Notes under the pieces: model-generated
Told to the model about the DNA's origin: nothing
The model's input: only the letters and a program-made list of their open reading frames with translations
The model's database searches: none
DNA from: Anaerolineaceae bacterium
Lineage (GTDB): Bacteria; Chloroflexota; Anaerolineae; Aggregatilineales; Phototrophicaceae
Assembly: GCA_016124855.1 (NCBI GenBank)
Contig: WGMX01000043.1
Location: forward strand, 1 to 64,000
Direction of reading: 5' to 3'
DNA: 64,000 nt
Translations under genes and position numbers: made by a program
In this document: positions 7,785-16,919 of the stretch, in pieces
Position numbering within the stretch: the first letter of the stretch is position 1
How the letters are laid out: each line of letters opens with the position of its first letter

Positions 7785-9017
7785 ATGAGAAGACAACTCA
7801 CTCCCGTTGAATCAGCGGGTTTCGCCTTTGGCAAATTTTATGCGAATGTTTTTGCAATGAACGCGCACATCAAAGGAGAAATCACGATTTCTGAAGTGCG
7901 CCTCTCAATCGACAAAGTGTGCCAGAAGTATTCGTTTTTAGCGGCTCGCGTGGTCATTAATGAAGGTGTTGAATGGTACGAAACGATAAGCTCAGAAAAG
8001 ATTCCTGTAATTCTAATTGAACGTGAATGGAGCGATGCACTTGTTGAGTATCTAAATATACCTTTTGACAACCGTACATCTCCTCAACTTCGTATCTTGC
8101 TGAAAAACCAAAATGGCTACAGTGATATTGTGTTGATGATAGATCACAGCATTGCCGATGGACTATCAGTTGGCTTTATTCTTCGCGATATACTTCACTA
8201 TATTGCTCATCCTGATGAAGTCGTTATCCCAATAGAAGATTGACCACCCCTTGATCAGTTATTACCGTCATACGACATTTATGAAAAAGATTCACTACCC
8301 AATGCGCCAAGTGAAGCGACATCATCCCAACTTGTCGGCTCCCGCGCACCGTATGTTGTGCCTTGGTCACTCTCTGAAGCAGAGACTTCTGCACTCATCG
8401 GTCTTTGTCGGCGGCATGAGGTAACCGTTCACTCAGCGCTATGCACTGCTTTCTTGAATATTTATGCGAGGCTTGATCCGTCAGGGCGTGCGCTGCGGTC
8501 TGTATCTTCACCTGTATCAGTGCGTACCCGTTTGACACAACACATAGATGACCAAGTTGGTAACTATATCAATTCAGGCATTCGAATCACTCTGGACTGT
8601 TCTTCTACACGTGATTTCTGGGAGATGGCTCAGGAGTTCAACTCGAACCTCGCTGCAGGGACTAATGATGATTCCCTACTCATCCCAATTGTAAGATTCC
8701 ATAACATGCTTCGTGGTTTGCTCCAAATGGATACACCTTTACGACTGCCTGAGAGCGGTGGCAGGGCGGATTATGATTTCTCGCTGTCCAATCTTGGCTA
8801 CTTGAACTTTCCCAAGAAATATGGCCAGTTGGAATTGGAGTGTATCTATGGGCCGATGCTCAATTTTTTTCTGGATGAAACCATAATTGGTGTTGCTACT
8901 GTCAGCGGAAAACTGACCTTCAGTTTGATATCTCGACAGCGGTTGATGAATTATTCGGATGCGTTGCGTATGCGTGAACAATTTACAGTTACGCTTAGGC
9001 AGTTACTCGCGATCTAG
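7785..9017 (+). pseudogene. Condensation-domain acyltransferase interrupted by one in-frame TGA
   Basis: Both halves are in one frame and together encode about 410 residues of a condensation/PapA-type acyltransferase, which joins acyl groups to alcohols or amines. The first half has RRQLTPVESAGF at the start and the catalytic loop DHSIADG, matching HHxxxDG with Asp for the first His. The second half has VPWSLSEAETSAL, PVSVRTRL and DQVGNY, typical of the C-terminal subdomain (the usual D-F-G-W-G region is absent or altered). A single TGA at 8241–8243 separates them; no frameshift is needed. It could be a recent nonsense mutation, a sequencing error or a readthrough site. The ATG at 7785 is chosen over a TTG at 7767. 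Confidence 0.75.
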
Positions 9018-9247
9018 CGAACGTTAGTAGAGGTGCGGAATCTATATTTAGCCGCTCAAGAATTTTGGACATATTGAACGAAATTTGCTCACTAACTTTC
9101 ATCGAACCAATGTCTTTAATGACTTCAAAAGTGTGATGAACCACGAAATGTGCTATTCTCGGATGCTCTGTGAATAAGTTAGAATGGTTTCTCCATTTAA
9201 CCGTATTGATGGATGCGGATTCCATCGGTCATGAAGGACAAGAGTAG

Positions 9248-10984
9248 ATGATGCCAAGCAATGATGCCAACCCTAAGAATGTAGACAATACATCTCCAGA
9301 ATCGCAGGGTGAATCTGGGCGTACGAATTTCATCCGCGAGATCATTGACGAGGACATCAAAACTGGAAAATTTGGCGGACGCGTCCAAACGCGTTTTCCC
9401 CCTGAGCCGAATGGCTATCTGCATATCGGTCATGCCAAATCGATTTGTCTGAACTTTGGCCTCGCCATGGATTACAACGGTAAATGCAATCTGCGTTTTG
9501 ACGATACAAACCCGGCCAAGGAAGAGCAGGAATATATCGACTCAATCATTAACGATGTGCGCTGGTTAGGATACGATTGGGAAGATCGTTTGTTCTATGC
9601 CTCTGACTACTTTGAGCAGCTTTATCAATGGGCAGTTCATCTGATCAAAGATGGCAAAGCCTATGTCGATGATTTGGACGCTCAGCAAATCCGCGAATAT
9701 CGCGGGACATTGACCCAACCGGGTAAAGAAAGCCCTTACCGTAATCGCTCCGTCCAAGAGAACTTGGATTTATTTGAGCAGATGAGGAAAGGTGAATTTC
9801 CCGATGGTACGCGGGTTCTGCGGGCAAAAATTGACATGGCATCGCCTAATTTGAACCTGCGTGATCCAGTTTTATACCGTATACTGCACGCCGACCATCC
9901 CCGGACGGGTGACAAATGGTGCATATACCCGATGTACGATTACGCTCATGGTCAATCGGATTCAATTGAAGGCGTAACTCATTCGATTTGTACACTGGAA
10001 TTCGAAGATCACCGGCCATTATATGATTGGGTGCTCGATCAATTAGGCATTTATCATCCTCAACAGATTGAATTCGCACGGCTGAACCTAAATTACACAG
10101 TCTTGAGCAAGCGCAAGCTTATCCGCTTGGTGCAAGAAGGGCATGTTAAAGGTTGGGACGATCCGCGAATGCCTAGCCTTTCTGGTTTGCGCCGGCGTGG
10201 ATATACACCAGAAGCCATTCGCAATTTTTGTGACATGTTGGGGGTGGCGAAGAGCAATAGTACTGCCGAAATCGCAATGCTGGAATATTGTGTTCGGCAG
10301 GATTTGAACAAAAGTGCCCTTCGGGTGATGTCCGTACTCAAGCCTTTGAAGGTTGTATTGACGAATTACCCTGCGGGTCAGGTTGAAGAACTGGATGCCA
10401 TCAACAATCCTGAAGACCCCAATGCCGGAAGCCGGAAAGTTCCCTTCTCCCGTGAGTTGTATATTGAGCAAGACGACTTTATGGAAGTTCCGGCGAATAA
10501 ATTTTATCGTCTTTCGCCGGGGCGTGAAGTCCGTCTGCGCTACGGATTTTTCATCAAGTGTGAGGAAGTTATCAAAGACGAGCAGGGAAACATCACAGAA
10601 CTCCGCTGTACCTATGACCCGGCGACGCGGGGAGGCGATGCTCCTGATGGACGCAAGGTGAAGGCCACCATCCATTGGGTATCGGCGGCGCAGGCATTAG
10701 ATGCTGAGGTGCGGTTGTACAATAACCTGTTTGACAGGCCTAACCCGAACGATGACAGCGATGGTAAGGATTTCACCGCCTATATCAATCCGAATTCGCT
10801 GGAAGTGTTATCCACAGCCAAAGTGGAACCCGGTTTGGCGGGTGCAAAAGCAGGAACAGGTTATCAGTTTGAGCGCCTCGGCTATTTCTGTGTTGATCCT
10901 GATACAACGGCAGATAAGTTGGTTTTCAACCGCACAGTTACCCTGCGCGATGATTGGGCGAAAATCCAGAAGTCGAGCGGGTAA
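9248..10984 (+). CDS. glnS: Glutaminyl-tRNA synthetase
   Basis: Class I aminoacyl-tRNA synthetase of 578 residues charging tRNA-Gln. The signature HIGH lies at residues 59–62 inside PPEPNGYLHIGHAKS, and the KMSKS-like loop is VLSKRKL near residue 287. RFDDTNP and the C-terminal beta-barrel anticodon-binding region (PGREVRLRYG to the end) are also typical of GlnS rather than of non-discriminating GltX. Length is as expected for the bacterial enzyme. Two consecutive ATG codons open the frame; the ribosome-binding site is weak (AAGGACA). Presence of GlnS suggests direct charging rather than the GatCAB route, although gatCAB may exist elsewhere. Confidence 0.95.
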   Translation: MMPSNDANPKNVDNTSPESQGESGRTNFIREIIDEDIKTGKFGGRVQTRFPPEPNGYLHIGHAKSICLNFGLAMDYNGKCNLRFDDTNPAKEEQEYIDSIINDVRWLGYDWEDRLFYASDYFEQLYQWAVHLIKDGKAYVDDLDAQQIREYRGTLTQPGKESPYRNRSVQENLDLFEQMRKGEFPDGTRVLRAKIDMASPNLNLRDPVLYRILHADHPRTGDKWCIYPMYDYAHGQSDSIEGVTHSICTLEFEDHRPLYDWVLDQLGIYHPQQIEFARLNLNYTVLSKRKLIRLVQEGHVKGWDDPRMPSLSGLRRRGYTPEAIRNFCDMLGVAKSNSTAEIAMLEYCVRQDLNKSALRVMSVLKPLKVVLTNYPAGQVEELDAINNPEDPNAGSRKVPFSRELYIEQDDFMEVPANKFYRLSPGREVRLRYGFFIKCEEVIKDEQGNITELRCTYDPATRGGDAPDGRKVKATIHWVSAAQALDAEVRLYNNLFDRPNPNDDSDGKDFTAYINPNSLEVLSTAKVEPGLAGAKAGTGYQFERLGYFCVDPDTTADKLVFNRTVTLRDDWAKIQKSSG

Positions 10985-11084
10985 TGAGCATCCTACTCTG
11001 GATGAAATCTCGTGCATAGTCGTTGAAGAAACTGGTTTTCAAAGCGAAAAGCGATATTTAATAACAAGAGCTTATAATTGATCA

Positions 11085-11124
11085 GTGCTGAGATCGCGCT
11101 AACTATTAAGCACGATCTCGGCAC
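11085..11124. terminator. Long inverted repeat between convergent genes
   Basis: Arms 11085–11096 and 11113–11124 form a twelve-base stem with a single G·T pair and a 16-base loop. It lies between glnS (rightward) and the esterase gene (leftward). There is no strong T-run on either side, so a terminator role is only likely. Confidence 0.5.
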
Positions 11125-11146
11125 AAATGTGACGCGACTTTGTTAC

Positions 11147-12070
11147 TTAGCTCGCCGGGGCTGCAAGATGCCGTCCTAGAAAGGCGAGTGTCTCTAGTGC
11201 CACCGTATTCCAGGAGCCTTTGATTTCAAAGAAGCTGATCCAGTAAAAATGGGTTGCGTGAGGATATTCCACATAGACCACTTCCACGCCTGCTCTGTGC
11301 AGCGCATCGACCATATCCCGCGACTCCTCGACGGATGTATTCTCGTCATCTGCGCCATGAAAAATCAGGAAAGGTACGGTATCGGCACTGACCTGAGCTA
11401 ATGGCGAGGCATCTAGGTGAATGGCCGGAGTCTGGCTTGGTGCCCCTCCGTAGAGTGCCATCTGAACTTCAACCACTTCATCGAGATATGGATGCATTGC
11501 GTCCAGCCCACCAGCGATAGATGCCACACAGGCGACTTTGCTGGAATATTCTCCGAATGTCAGATTACTGTCTCGTTGAGTATCGCGCTCCCCGAGCAGT
11601 GCTGCCAACTGACCGCCGAAGGAGTGACCGAGCGAACAAATGCGGTCAGGATCGACATGATAACGAGCAGCGTTGGCACGTATCCAGCGTACGGCAAGCT
11701 GGGCATCTTCGAGTTGAGCAGGCCAGACATTGCTACCGTCATCTTGCAGGAGACGGTAATCGATATTAAAAACGACGTAACCGTTCGCGGCAAGCCCCTG
11801 AGCGCGATCAGCCTCAACGCTGCGATCACCGAACTTCCCGGCACCACCATGAATCACGACGACTGCGGGCAGCGACGTATCACTGGCAGCAGGTTGGTAT
11901 ACGTCAAGGATCAACTTTACGCCGTTTACTTCGCCATAGGCGACAGTCTGTGGTTGTATGGCTGTGGCTCCATGAGATGGTTCCTCAGTAGCGTCTTGCG
12001 CGAGTACCGTGCTGCTAACGACAAGCGGCACGACGAGCAAGATAAGTAGGCGAATCCAGTTCCTTTTCAT
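11147..12070 (-). CDS. Secreted alpha/beta-hydrolase (esterase/lipase family)
   Basis: Protein of 307 residues starting MKRNWIRLLILLVVPLVV with a signal peptide and a likely cleavage site after SSTVLA. The body is an alpha/beta-hydrolase of the BD-FAE/carboxylesterase group. It has the oxyanion-hole motif VVIHGGAGKFG, the nucleophile elbow GHSFGGQ, an acid in FHGADDENTS and a final histidine in HATHFYW. The start at 12070 has AAAGGG at good spacing; a longer frame from 12178 would mask the signal peptide. It probably hydrolyses ester bonds outside the membrane, but the substrate is unknown. The gene is divergent from the XRE–NB-ARC regulator at 12230, which may control it through the shared palindromic operator. 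Confidence 0.8.
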   Translation of the reverse strand: MKRNWIRLLILLVVPLVVSSTVLAQDATEEPSHGATAIQPQTVAYGEVNGVKLILDVYQPAASDTSLPAVVVIHGGAGKFGDRSVEADRAQGLAANGYVVFNIDYRLLQDDGSNVWPAQLEDAQLAVRWIRANAARYHVDPDRICSLGHSFGGQLAALLGERDTQRDSNLTFGEYSSKVACVASIAGGLDAMHPYLDEVVEVQMALYGGAPSQTPAIHLDASPLAQVSADTVPFLIFHGADDENTSVEESRDMVDALHRAGVEVVYVEYPHATHFYWISFFEIKGSWNTVALETLAFLGRHLAAPAS

Positions 12071-12176
12071 GGACAATCCCTTTCGTAAAATTTGACTGAA
12101 ACTTAAGTGAGCGATAGTTCTATTGAAGCATGACGGGATCAGCATAAGAACCCGTCCAGTGGACAAAAACCCACAC

Positions 12177-12211
12177 AAATTCGCATCGAATGCGTTATAC
12201 TAGGCGAATTT
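12177..12211 (+). promoter_or_regulatory. Nested palindromic operator around a -10 box
   Basis: An outer perfect inverted repeat (12177–12184 with 12204–12211) encloses an inner one, CGCAT-cga-ATGCG, at 12182–12194. A -10-like TATACT lies at 12196–12201. The site is 19 bases upstream of the regulator start and between two divergent genes, so autoregulation by its HTH domain is plausible. Confidence 0.5.
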
Positions 12212-12229
12212 ATAACTAAAGAGAGTGGC

Positions 12230-14605
12230 ATGGTCGCCAAATCCTCGTTTGGTCAGTGGCTGAAGCAGCGGCGCAAAGCTTTGGACTTCACGCAGGAAGA
12301 CTTGGCACAGCAGATCGGCTGTACGGTCAGCGCATTGTACAAATTCGAAGCTGACCAGCGCCGTCCTTCTCACCAGATCGCTGAACTACTCGCCGAATGT
12401 CTTAACATTCCTGCCGACCAGCATCGAGCCTTCATCCGTTTCGCCAGAGGGGAGGTCGCTGTTGACGCTGCGCCTTGGGGTACTCCCTTTCATCCCCCTT
12501 CCAACCTACCTGCATACCATATGCCGCTCATTGGGCGTGAGGCTGATGTTGCTGCTGTTCGCAAGCGTATGCTTCAGCCACAGACGCGCTTACTTTCGCT
12601 AGTGGGTCCTCCCGGCATCGGTAAGACTCGCCTCGCGCTTCAGGTCGCCATTGATGTATTGGATGAGTTTGCTGATGGTGTTTTCTTCGTCGCGCTGGCC
12701 TCAATCAGCGATGCAGCGCTCGTGTCAACGACCATTGCCAATACGCTCGGCGTTCAGGACATAGGGCCGCAGTCCTCGCTGCAACGTCTAAAAACGTTTC
12801 TACGCGACAAGCAGTTGCTGCTGGTGTTGGACAATTTCGAGCAAATCCTTCTCGCAGCACCGCAGATTTCGGAACTACTGAGCATATGCTTATGGCTCAA
12901 GGTTCTGGCGACCAGCCGCGCTCCACTGCGTATCAGACCGGAGCGGCAGATTCCAATAGCTCCGTTGGCGCTGCCCGATCTTGCTCATCTGCCGGATGTG
13001 GAAGGGGTTACTCAATATTCGGCTGTGACTCTTTTCATCGAACGGGCACAGGCAGTCAAGCCAGATTTTGTACTCACGCAGCAAAATGCATCGACTGTTG
13101 CTGCCATCTGCGCCCGCTTGGATGGCCTGCCATTGGCGATTGAGTTGATCTCAGCACAGATCAAACTGCTGCCACCGGTGGCGTTGCTAGAACGACTGCA
13201 CGGCCATCTGATGCTCCAAACGGATGGGATGCGTGACCTTGAACCACGCCATCGCACCCTGAACAACGCGATTGAATGGAGCTACCAACTCCTGAATGTG
13301 GACGAGCAAACGCTGTTCCGGCGGCTGGGTGTGTTCGTGGGCGGCTGGACATTGGAAGCGGTTGAAGAGATTTGTATGGACAACCTGAACCTGAATCTGC
13401 TCGACGGCATTGCATTGCTGCTGGACAAAAACCTCATCATGAGGGAACACATTTCTGGGGGCGAGCTGCGCTTCACCATGCTGGAAACGATTCGTGAATA
13501 TGCGCTGGGGCAATTGATTGCGAGTGGGGAACTGGAGGTACTTCAGGGGCAGCATGCCACCTATTACCTGACGTTGGCAGAAGCCGTTCCGTTAGGAATA
13601 ACTGGAGCGCAGGTCGCGTTGTGGTGGGATCATCTTGAGCTTGAGCATGATAACTTCCGGGCGGCATTAGCATGGAGTCACACGCAGATAAGCCGCGAAA
13701 CGGAACTGCGCTTGGCGCTGGCGTTGGCTGATTTCTGGCGGTTGCAAGGGTACTTAAGTGAGGGGATTGCTTGGCTCAAGCGTGTGCTGGAGACCACGAT
13801 CAACGGGACATACGAAGTACCCTCAGGGGCTGACTGTGTGCGTCAGGCACGACTGCTGAATTGGCTTGCGATATTTATGATATGGCAAGGGAACGAAGAC
13901 GCTGCGCTGCCGATCAGTGAAAAAAGCTTGGCGTTGTTTCGAGAACTTGGCGATACCGAAGCATATGCTGATGCGCTGGCCGACCACGGAATGTTATTTG
14001 TGACGCGCCGTGATTTCGAACGGGCAAGTATCTATCTGAACGAGAGCATGGCGCTGTGCCGCGAAGTTGGGTACAGAAGTGGCATCGCCACCACCTTTCT
14101 CTTTTTTGGGAATCTCGCCTATTCACAGGGGCAATTAGCACAGGCAGGTGCATCTTGGGAGGAAGGGCTGGCTCTGCAACGCGTGGAGGACAATCGGTGG
14201 GTTATGTCGACTCTACTGGCTCAACTGGCGATGGTGGCGCTGGATCAGGGGGATTATCGCCTTGCACAGGCGCAGTTGACCGAAAGCCTGACTATTTTGT
14301 GGGAAATGGACGAGCGCTGGCAGATTGCTCACACACTTGAAGTCTTCGCGTGTTTTTGTGCATTACAGGGGCAGCAGTCGGAGAACAAGTTGCCATACCT
14401 CCTGCGCTCGGCGCGAATCTTCGGCGCAGCTGAGAAATTACGTGAAACCATCGCTGCCCCTGTACTGGTGTTTCAGCGCCACTTCAACGAGCGGGGCGTT
14501 GCTAGCCTCCGCGCCCAACTCGACGAGATAGAACTGGTGGCAGCTTGGGAAGCAGGACGGAAAATGAGGCTTGATCAAGTAGTGGAATATGCTCTGTCAA
14601 AATAA
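12230..14605 (+). CDS. XRE–NB-ARC ATPase–TPR transcription regulator
   Basis: Protein of 791 residues with three parts. Residues about 8–65 form a helix-turn-helix of the XRE type (LKQRRKALDFTQEDLAQQIG, then SALYKFEADQRRPS). Residues about 105–400 are an NB-ARC/AfsR-type ATPase with Walker A VGPPGIGKTR, Walker B LLLVLDNFEQ and the LPLAIEL motif. The remainder is helical with tetratricopeptide-like repeats. Such proteins are ligand- or partner-triggered ATPase regulators, common in Chloroflexota and Actinobacteria. AGAGAG precedes the ATG at 12230. The divergent esterase gene is the obvious candidate target. The stimulus is unknown. Confidence 0.8.
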   Translation: MVAKSSFGQWLKQRRKALDFTQEDLAQQIGCTVSALYKFEADQRRPSHQIAELLAECLNIPADQHRAFIRFARGEVAVDAAPWGTPFHPPSNLPAYHMPLIGREADVAAVRKRMLQPQTRLLSLVGPPGIGKTRLALQVAIDVLDEFADGVFFVALASISDAALVSTTIANTLGVQDIGPQSSLQRLKTFLRDKQLLLVLDNFEQILLAAPQISELLSICLWLKVLATSRAPLRIRPERQIPIAPLALPDLAHLPDVEGVTQYSAVTLFIERAQAVKPDFVLTQQNASTVAAICARLDGLPLAIELISAQIKLLPPVALLERLHGHLMLQTDGMRDLEPRHRTLNNAIEWSYQLLNVDEQTLFRRLGVFVGGWTLEAVEEICMDNLNLNLLDGIALLLDKNLIMREHISGGELRFTMLETIREYALGQLIASGELEVLQGQHATYYLTLAEAVPLGITGAQVALWWDHLELEHDNFRAALAWSHTQISRETELRLALALADFWRLQGYLSEGIAWLKRVLETTINGTYEVPSGADCVRQARLLNWLAIFMIWQGNEDAALPISEKSLALFRELGDTEAYADALADHGMLFVTRRDFERASIYLNESMALCREVGYRSGIATTFLFFGNLAYSQGQLAQAGASWEEGLALQRVEDNRWVMSTLLAQLAMVALDQGDYRLAQAQLTESLTILWEMDERWQIAHTLEVFACFCALQGQQSENKLPYLLRSARIFGAAEKLRETIAAPVLVFQRHFNERGVASLRAQLDEIELVAAWEAGRKMRLDQVVEYALSK

Positions 14606-14687
14606 TTCGTATTTAGCAATAGCACAGCAAGGTTGAGCCGTTCGCGTGAATGGTAGGTGCGATAGTGTTCCGCATAACAAGGTATTT

Positions 14688-14713
14688 GTCGTGAGTAACA
14701 GCGTTTGCCTATG
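14688..14713 (+). repeat. 26-bp intergenic repeat, copy 2
   Basis: Partner of 6830–6855 with four mismatches in 26 bases. It lies in the 150-base gap between the regulator and the leftward nitronate monooxygenase gene. Confidence 0.45.
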
Positions 14714-14756
14714 TGGGAAGAAAATTTGATCGTGAGTGGTTGATGGTGCTCAGTTA

Positions 14757-15824
14757 TCAACCACCTTCTGCGTGCCATTCAGCTACAAGCGTTTGAATCA
14801 ATTTGGATGCCGGCAGCGCACGCGCGAGGGGCGCACCCTGACCGGCCCATTGTACTGCAAAGTCAAAGTTTCCTTTATTACTGGCGGCTGCATGTAGTGC
14901 CTTAGTTGCATCGTAGGTGATTGGATAATCGGGTAAAGCTGGTGCTCCTGTTGAATCGATGTCTGTGAATAATCGGTTGATCATGCCGCGTGCCGGACGA
15001 CCGGAAATCACTGAGGATATTTGCGTGTGATATGCCCGTTCACTTTGCAGCGCTGCTCGAAATTGGGTGTTAGCAGCCGATTCAGGGCACAAGATGAAAG
15101 CTGTGCCGAGCTGTACCGCTGCCGCACCCAACTTCATGGCCGCCTCGATACCTTGACCATTCATTATGCCACCTGCCGCAATCACTGGCAGATGCGAACT
15201 CCGTGCAATGAGCTGGACAAGGGCAAATGTACCAATCTGCTGATCTTCTTTGGCATCGAAAACACCGCGATGACCGCCAGCCTCGATACCTTGAGCAATC
15301 ACCGCATCAACACTCGCTGCCTCAATCATACCCGCTTCTTTTAGACTGGTTGCACAGGCCAATATGACGATACCAGCTTTGCGTAAACTGCTGATCCATT
15401 CGACCGGCGGTAAGCCGAAATGAAAGCTTACCACCGCAGGTCGCTCATGCAAGAGCATTTCTAGCATGTTCTCATCAGCTACAAAACTGCGATAACTTTC
15501 ACTAATTGATGCTGGTGGTTTGACATCAAATTCCGCGAAGAAGGGTGATAGGTATGCAAGCCACGCAGCCTCCCGTATCGGATCAGCAACTGCCGGACGA
15601 TGACAAAATAGGTTGACATTAAAAGGTTTGTCTGTCAGGGACCGTGTTTCCTGAATCATGTTCTGCGCCTGCTGCACAGAACTGGCTCCTAGACCAATCG
15701 AACCGAGCGCCCCTGCGTTGGATACTGCTGCCGCAAGCTCAGGTGTGGATACGCCCACCATAGGTGCTTGAATGATAGGGTATTGAACTTTAAGAAGCTT
15801 GAGTATGTCATCGCTAGAAGCCAT
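14757..15824 (-). CDS. Nitronate monooxygenase (2-nitropropane dioxygenase family)
   Basis: FMN-dependent TIM-barrel protein of 355 residues. It opens with the family signature YPIIQAPMVGVSTPELA, contains the FMN-phosphate-binding stretch VIAAGGIMNGQGI followed by AAMKLGAAAVQLGTAF, and has AQGIEAGGHRG, where the conserved His lies. The family oxidizes alkyl nitronates; some members are related enoyl reductases. The ATG at 15824 has AAGAAG at normal spacing; a longer start at 15884 would overlap uxuA. It follows uxuA in the same direction, so it is probably the last gene of the hexuronate operon, an unusual partner. Confidence 0.8.
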   Translation of the reverse strand: MASSDDILKLLKVQYPIIQAPMVGVSTPELAAAVSNAGALGSIGLGASSVQQAQNMIQETRSLTDKPFNVNLFCHRPAVADPIREAAWLAYLSPFFAEFDVKPPASISESYRSFVADENMLEMLLHERPAVVSFHFGLPPVEWISSLRKAGIVILACATSLKEAGMIEAASVDAVIAQGIEAGGHRGVFDAKEDQQIGTFALVQLIARSSHLPVIAAGGIMNGQGIEAAMKLGAAAVQLGTAFILCPESAANTQFRAALQSERAYHTQISSVISGRPARGMINRLFTDIDSTGAPALPDYPITYDATKALHAAASNKGNFDFAVQWAGQGAPLARALPASKLIQTLVAEWHAEGG

Positions 15825-15867
15825 GATTGTCTTCTTTACAAAGAAAAATTTTAAGGAAGGTAGCTCG

Positions 15868-16917
15868 CTACGATTCTTTTCCATCTGCGTAGCGCAGACC
15901 TTGCCAAACGCCGTGTAAATACATCGCCGCTAACGCACGATCATACAGACCATAGCCGATGCGACCAGTTTCGCCCCAAATCATGCGTCCATGATCAGGA
16001 CGTATCGGGCCAGTGTATCCGATGTCGATTAACGCTTGGATGATCGCTGGCACATCGACATTTCCCCTTGGTGAACTATGTGCCACTTCAACGAAACTTT
16101 TGTCGCCGGTCAATTCCACATTGCGCAGATGCACAAAATTGATTCGATCCGCAAATTGGTGAATCATGGCTGGTAATTTATTACCGGCTGCTGATCCTAA
16201 CGATCCTGTGCAGAAGGTCAAACCGTTATTTGGGCTGTCCACAATGGACAATATGCGCTCGATAGTAGCCGCGTCACGCACAATGCGTGGCAACCCAAAA
16301 ATCGACCATGGAGGATCGTCGGGGTGCAAAGCCAACTTTACGTCTGCTTCTTCGGCAACCGGAATGACTCGCCGCAGAAAGTAGGAGAAGTTCTCGAACA
16401 GAGCATCCTCATCAATAGCTTTATACTCGTCTAAAATCACCCGTATTTCATCTCCAGAATAACCCCGCGCCCATGCTACCCGCGCTTCAAGCCCTTTAGA
16501 GAGATCATAGTCGAGCATCGCTTGATGTTCGTAAGCGGTACCAAACGAAGCATCAGCAAAATGTACCTGCAAATTAGTTCGCATCCAGTCGAACACAGGC
16601 ATGAAGTTGTAGCACAACACGGGAATTCCCGCACGTCCCATATTGCGAACGCTTTGGCAGAAAATATCAATTAAGGAGTCGCGGTCAGCCGTACCTTTTT
16701 TGATTGACTCGGCGACCGGAATGCTTTCAATCACATCAAGAGTTAAGCCAACATCCTCTACCTGCTGTCTCAAACCTCGAAAATCCGCCTCTGACCAGAC
16801 AACTGTGTCGCTCTTACCTTCAAATGTGCCGACGATTCCTCGCATGATCGGAATTTGAGCAATGTCTTGTAGGCGCACACGATCACTTTCGCCAAACCAA
16901 CGCATGGTCATTTTCAT
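15868..16917 (-). CDS. uxuA: Mannonate dehydratase
   Basis: UxuA-family protein of 349 residues that dehydrates D-mannonate to 2-keto-3-deoxygluconate in hexuronate catabolism. The start MRWFG, the segment IPIMRGIVGTF, the motif LCYNFMPVFDW and the metal-site region LALHPDDPPWSIFGLPRI are all characteristic, as are the C-terminal RPDHGRMIWGE and GYGLYDRALA. Length matches the family. It lies two bases after the stop of the SDR gene at 16920 and overlaps or abuts the nitronate monooxygenase gene. It works immediately after the mannonate oxidoreductase in the pathway. Confidence 0.93.
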   Translation of the reverse strand: MKMTMRWFGESDRVRLQDIAQIPIMRGIVGTFEGKSDTVVWSEADFRGLRQQVEDVGLTLDVIESIPVAESIKKGTADRDSLIDIFCQSVRNMGRAGIPVLCYNFMPVFDWMRTNLQVHFADASFGTAYEHQAMLDYDLSKGLEARVAWARGYSGDEIRVILDEYKAIDEDALFENFSYFLRRVIPVAEEADVKLALHPDDPPWSIFGLPRIVRDAATIERILSIVDSPNNGLTFCTGSLGSAAGNKLPAMIHQFADRINFVHLRNVELTGDKSFVEVAHSSPRGNVDVPAIIQALIDIGYTGPIRPDHGRMIWGETGRIGYGLYDRALAAMYLHGVWQGLRYADGKES

Positions 16918-16919
16918 GA

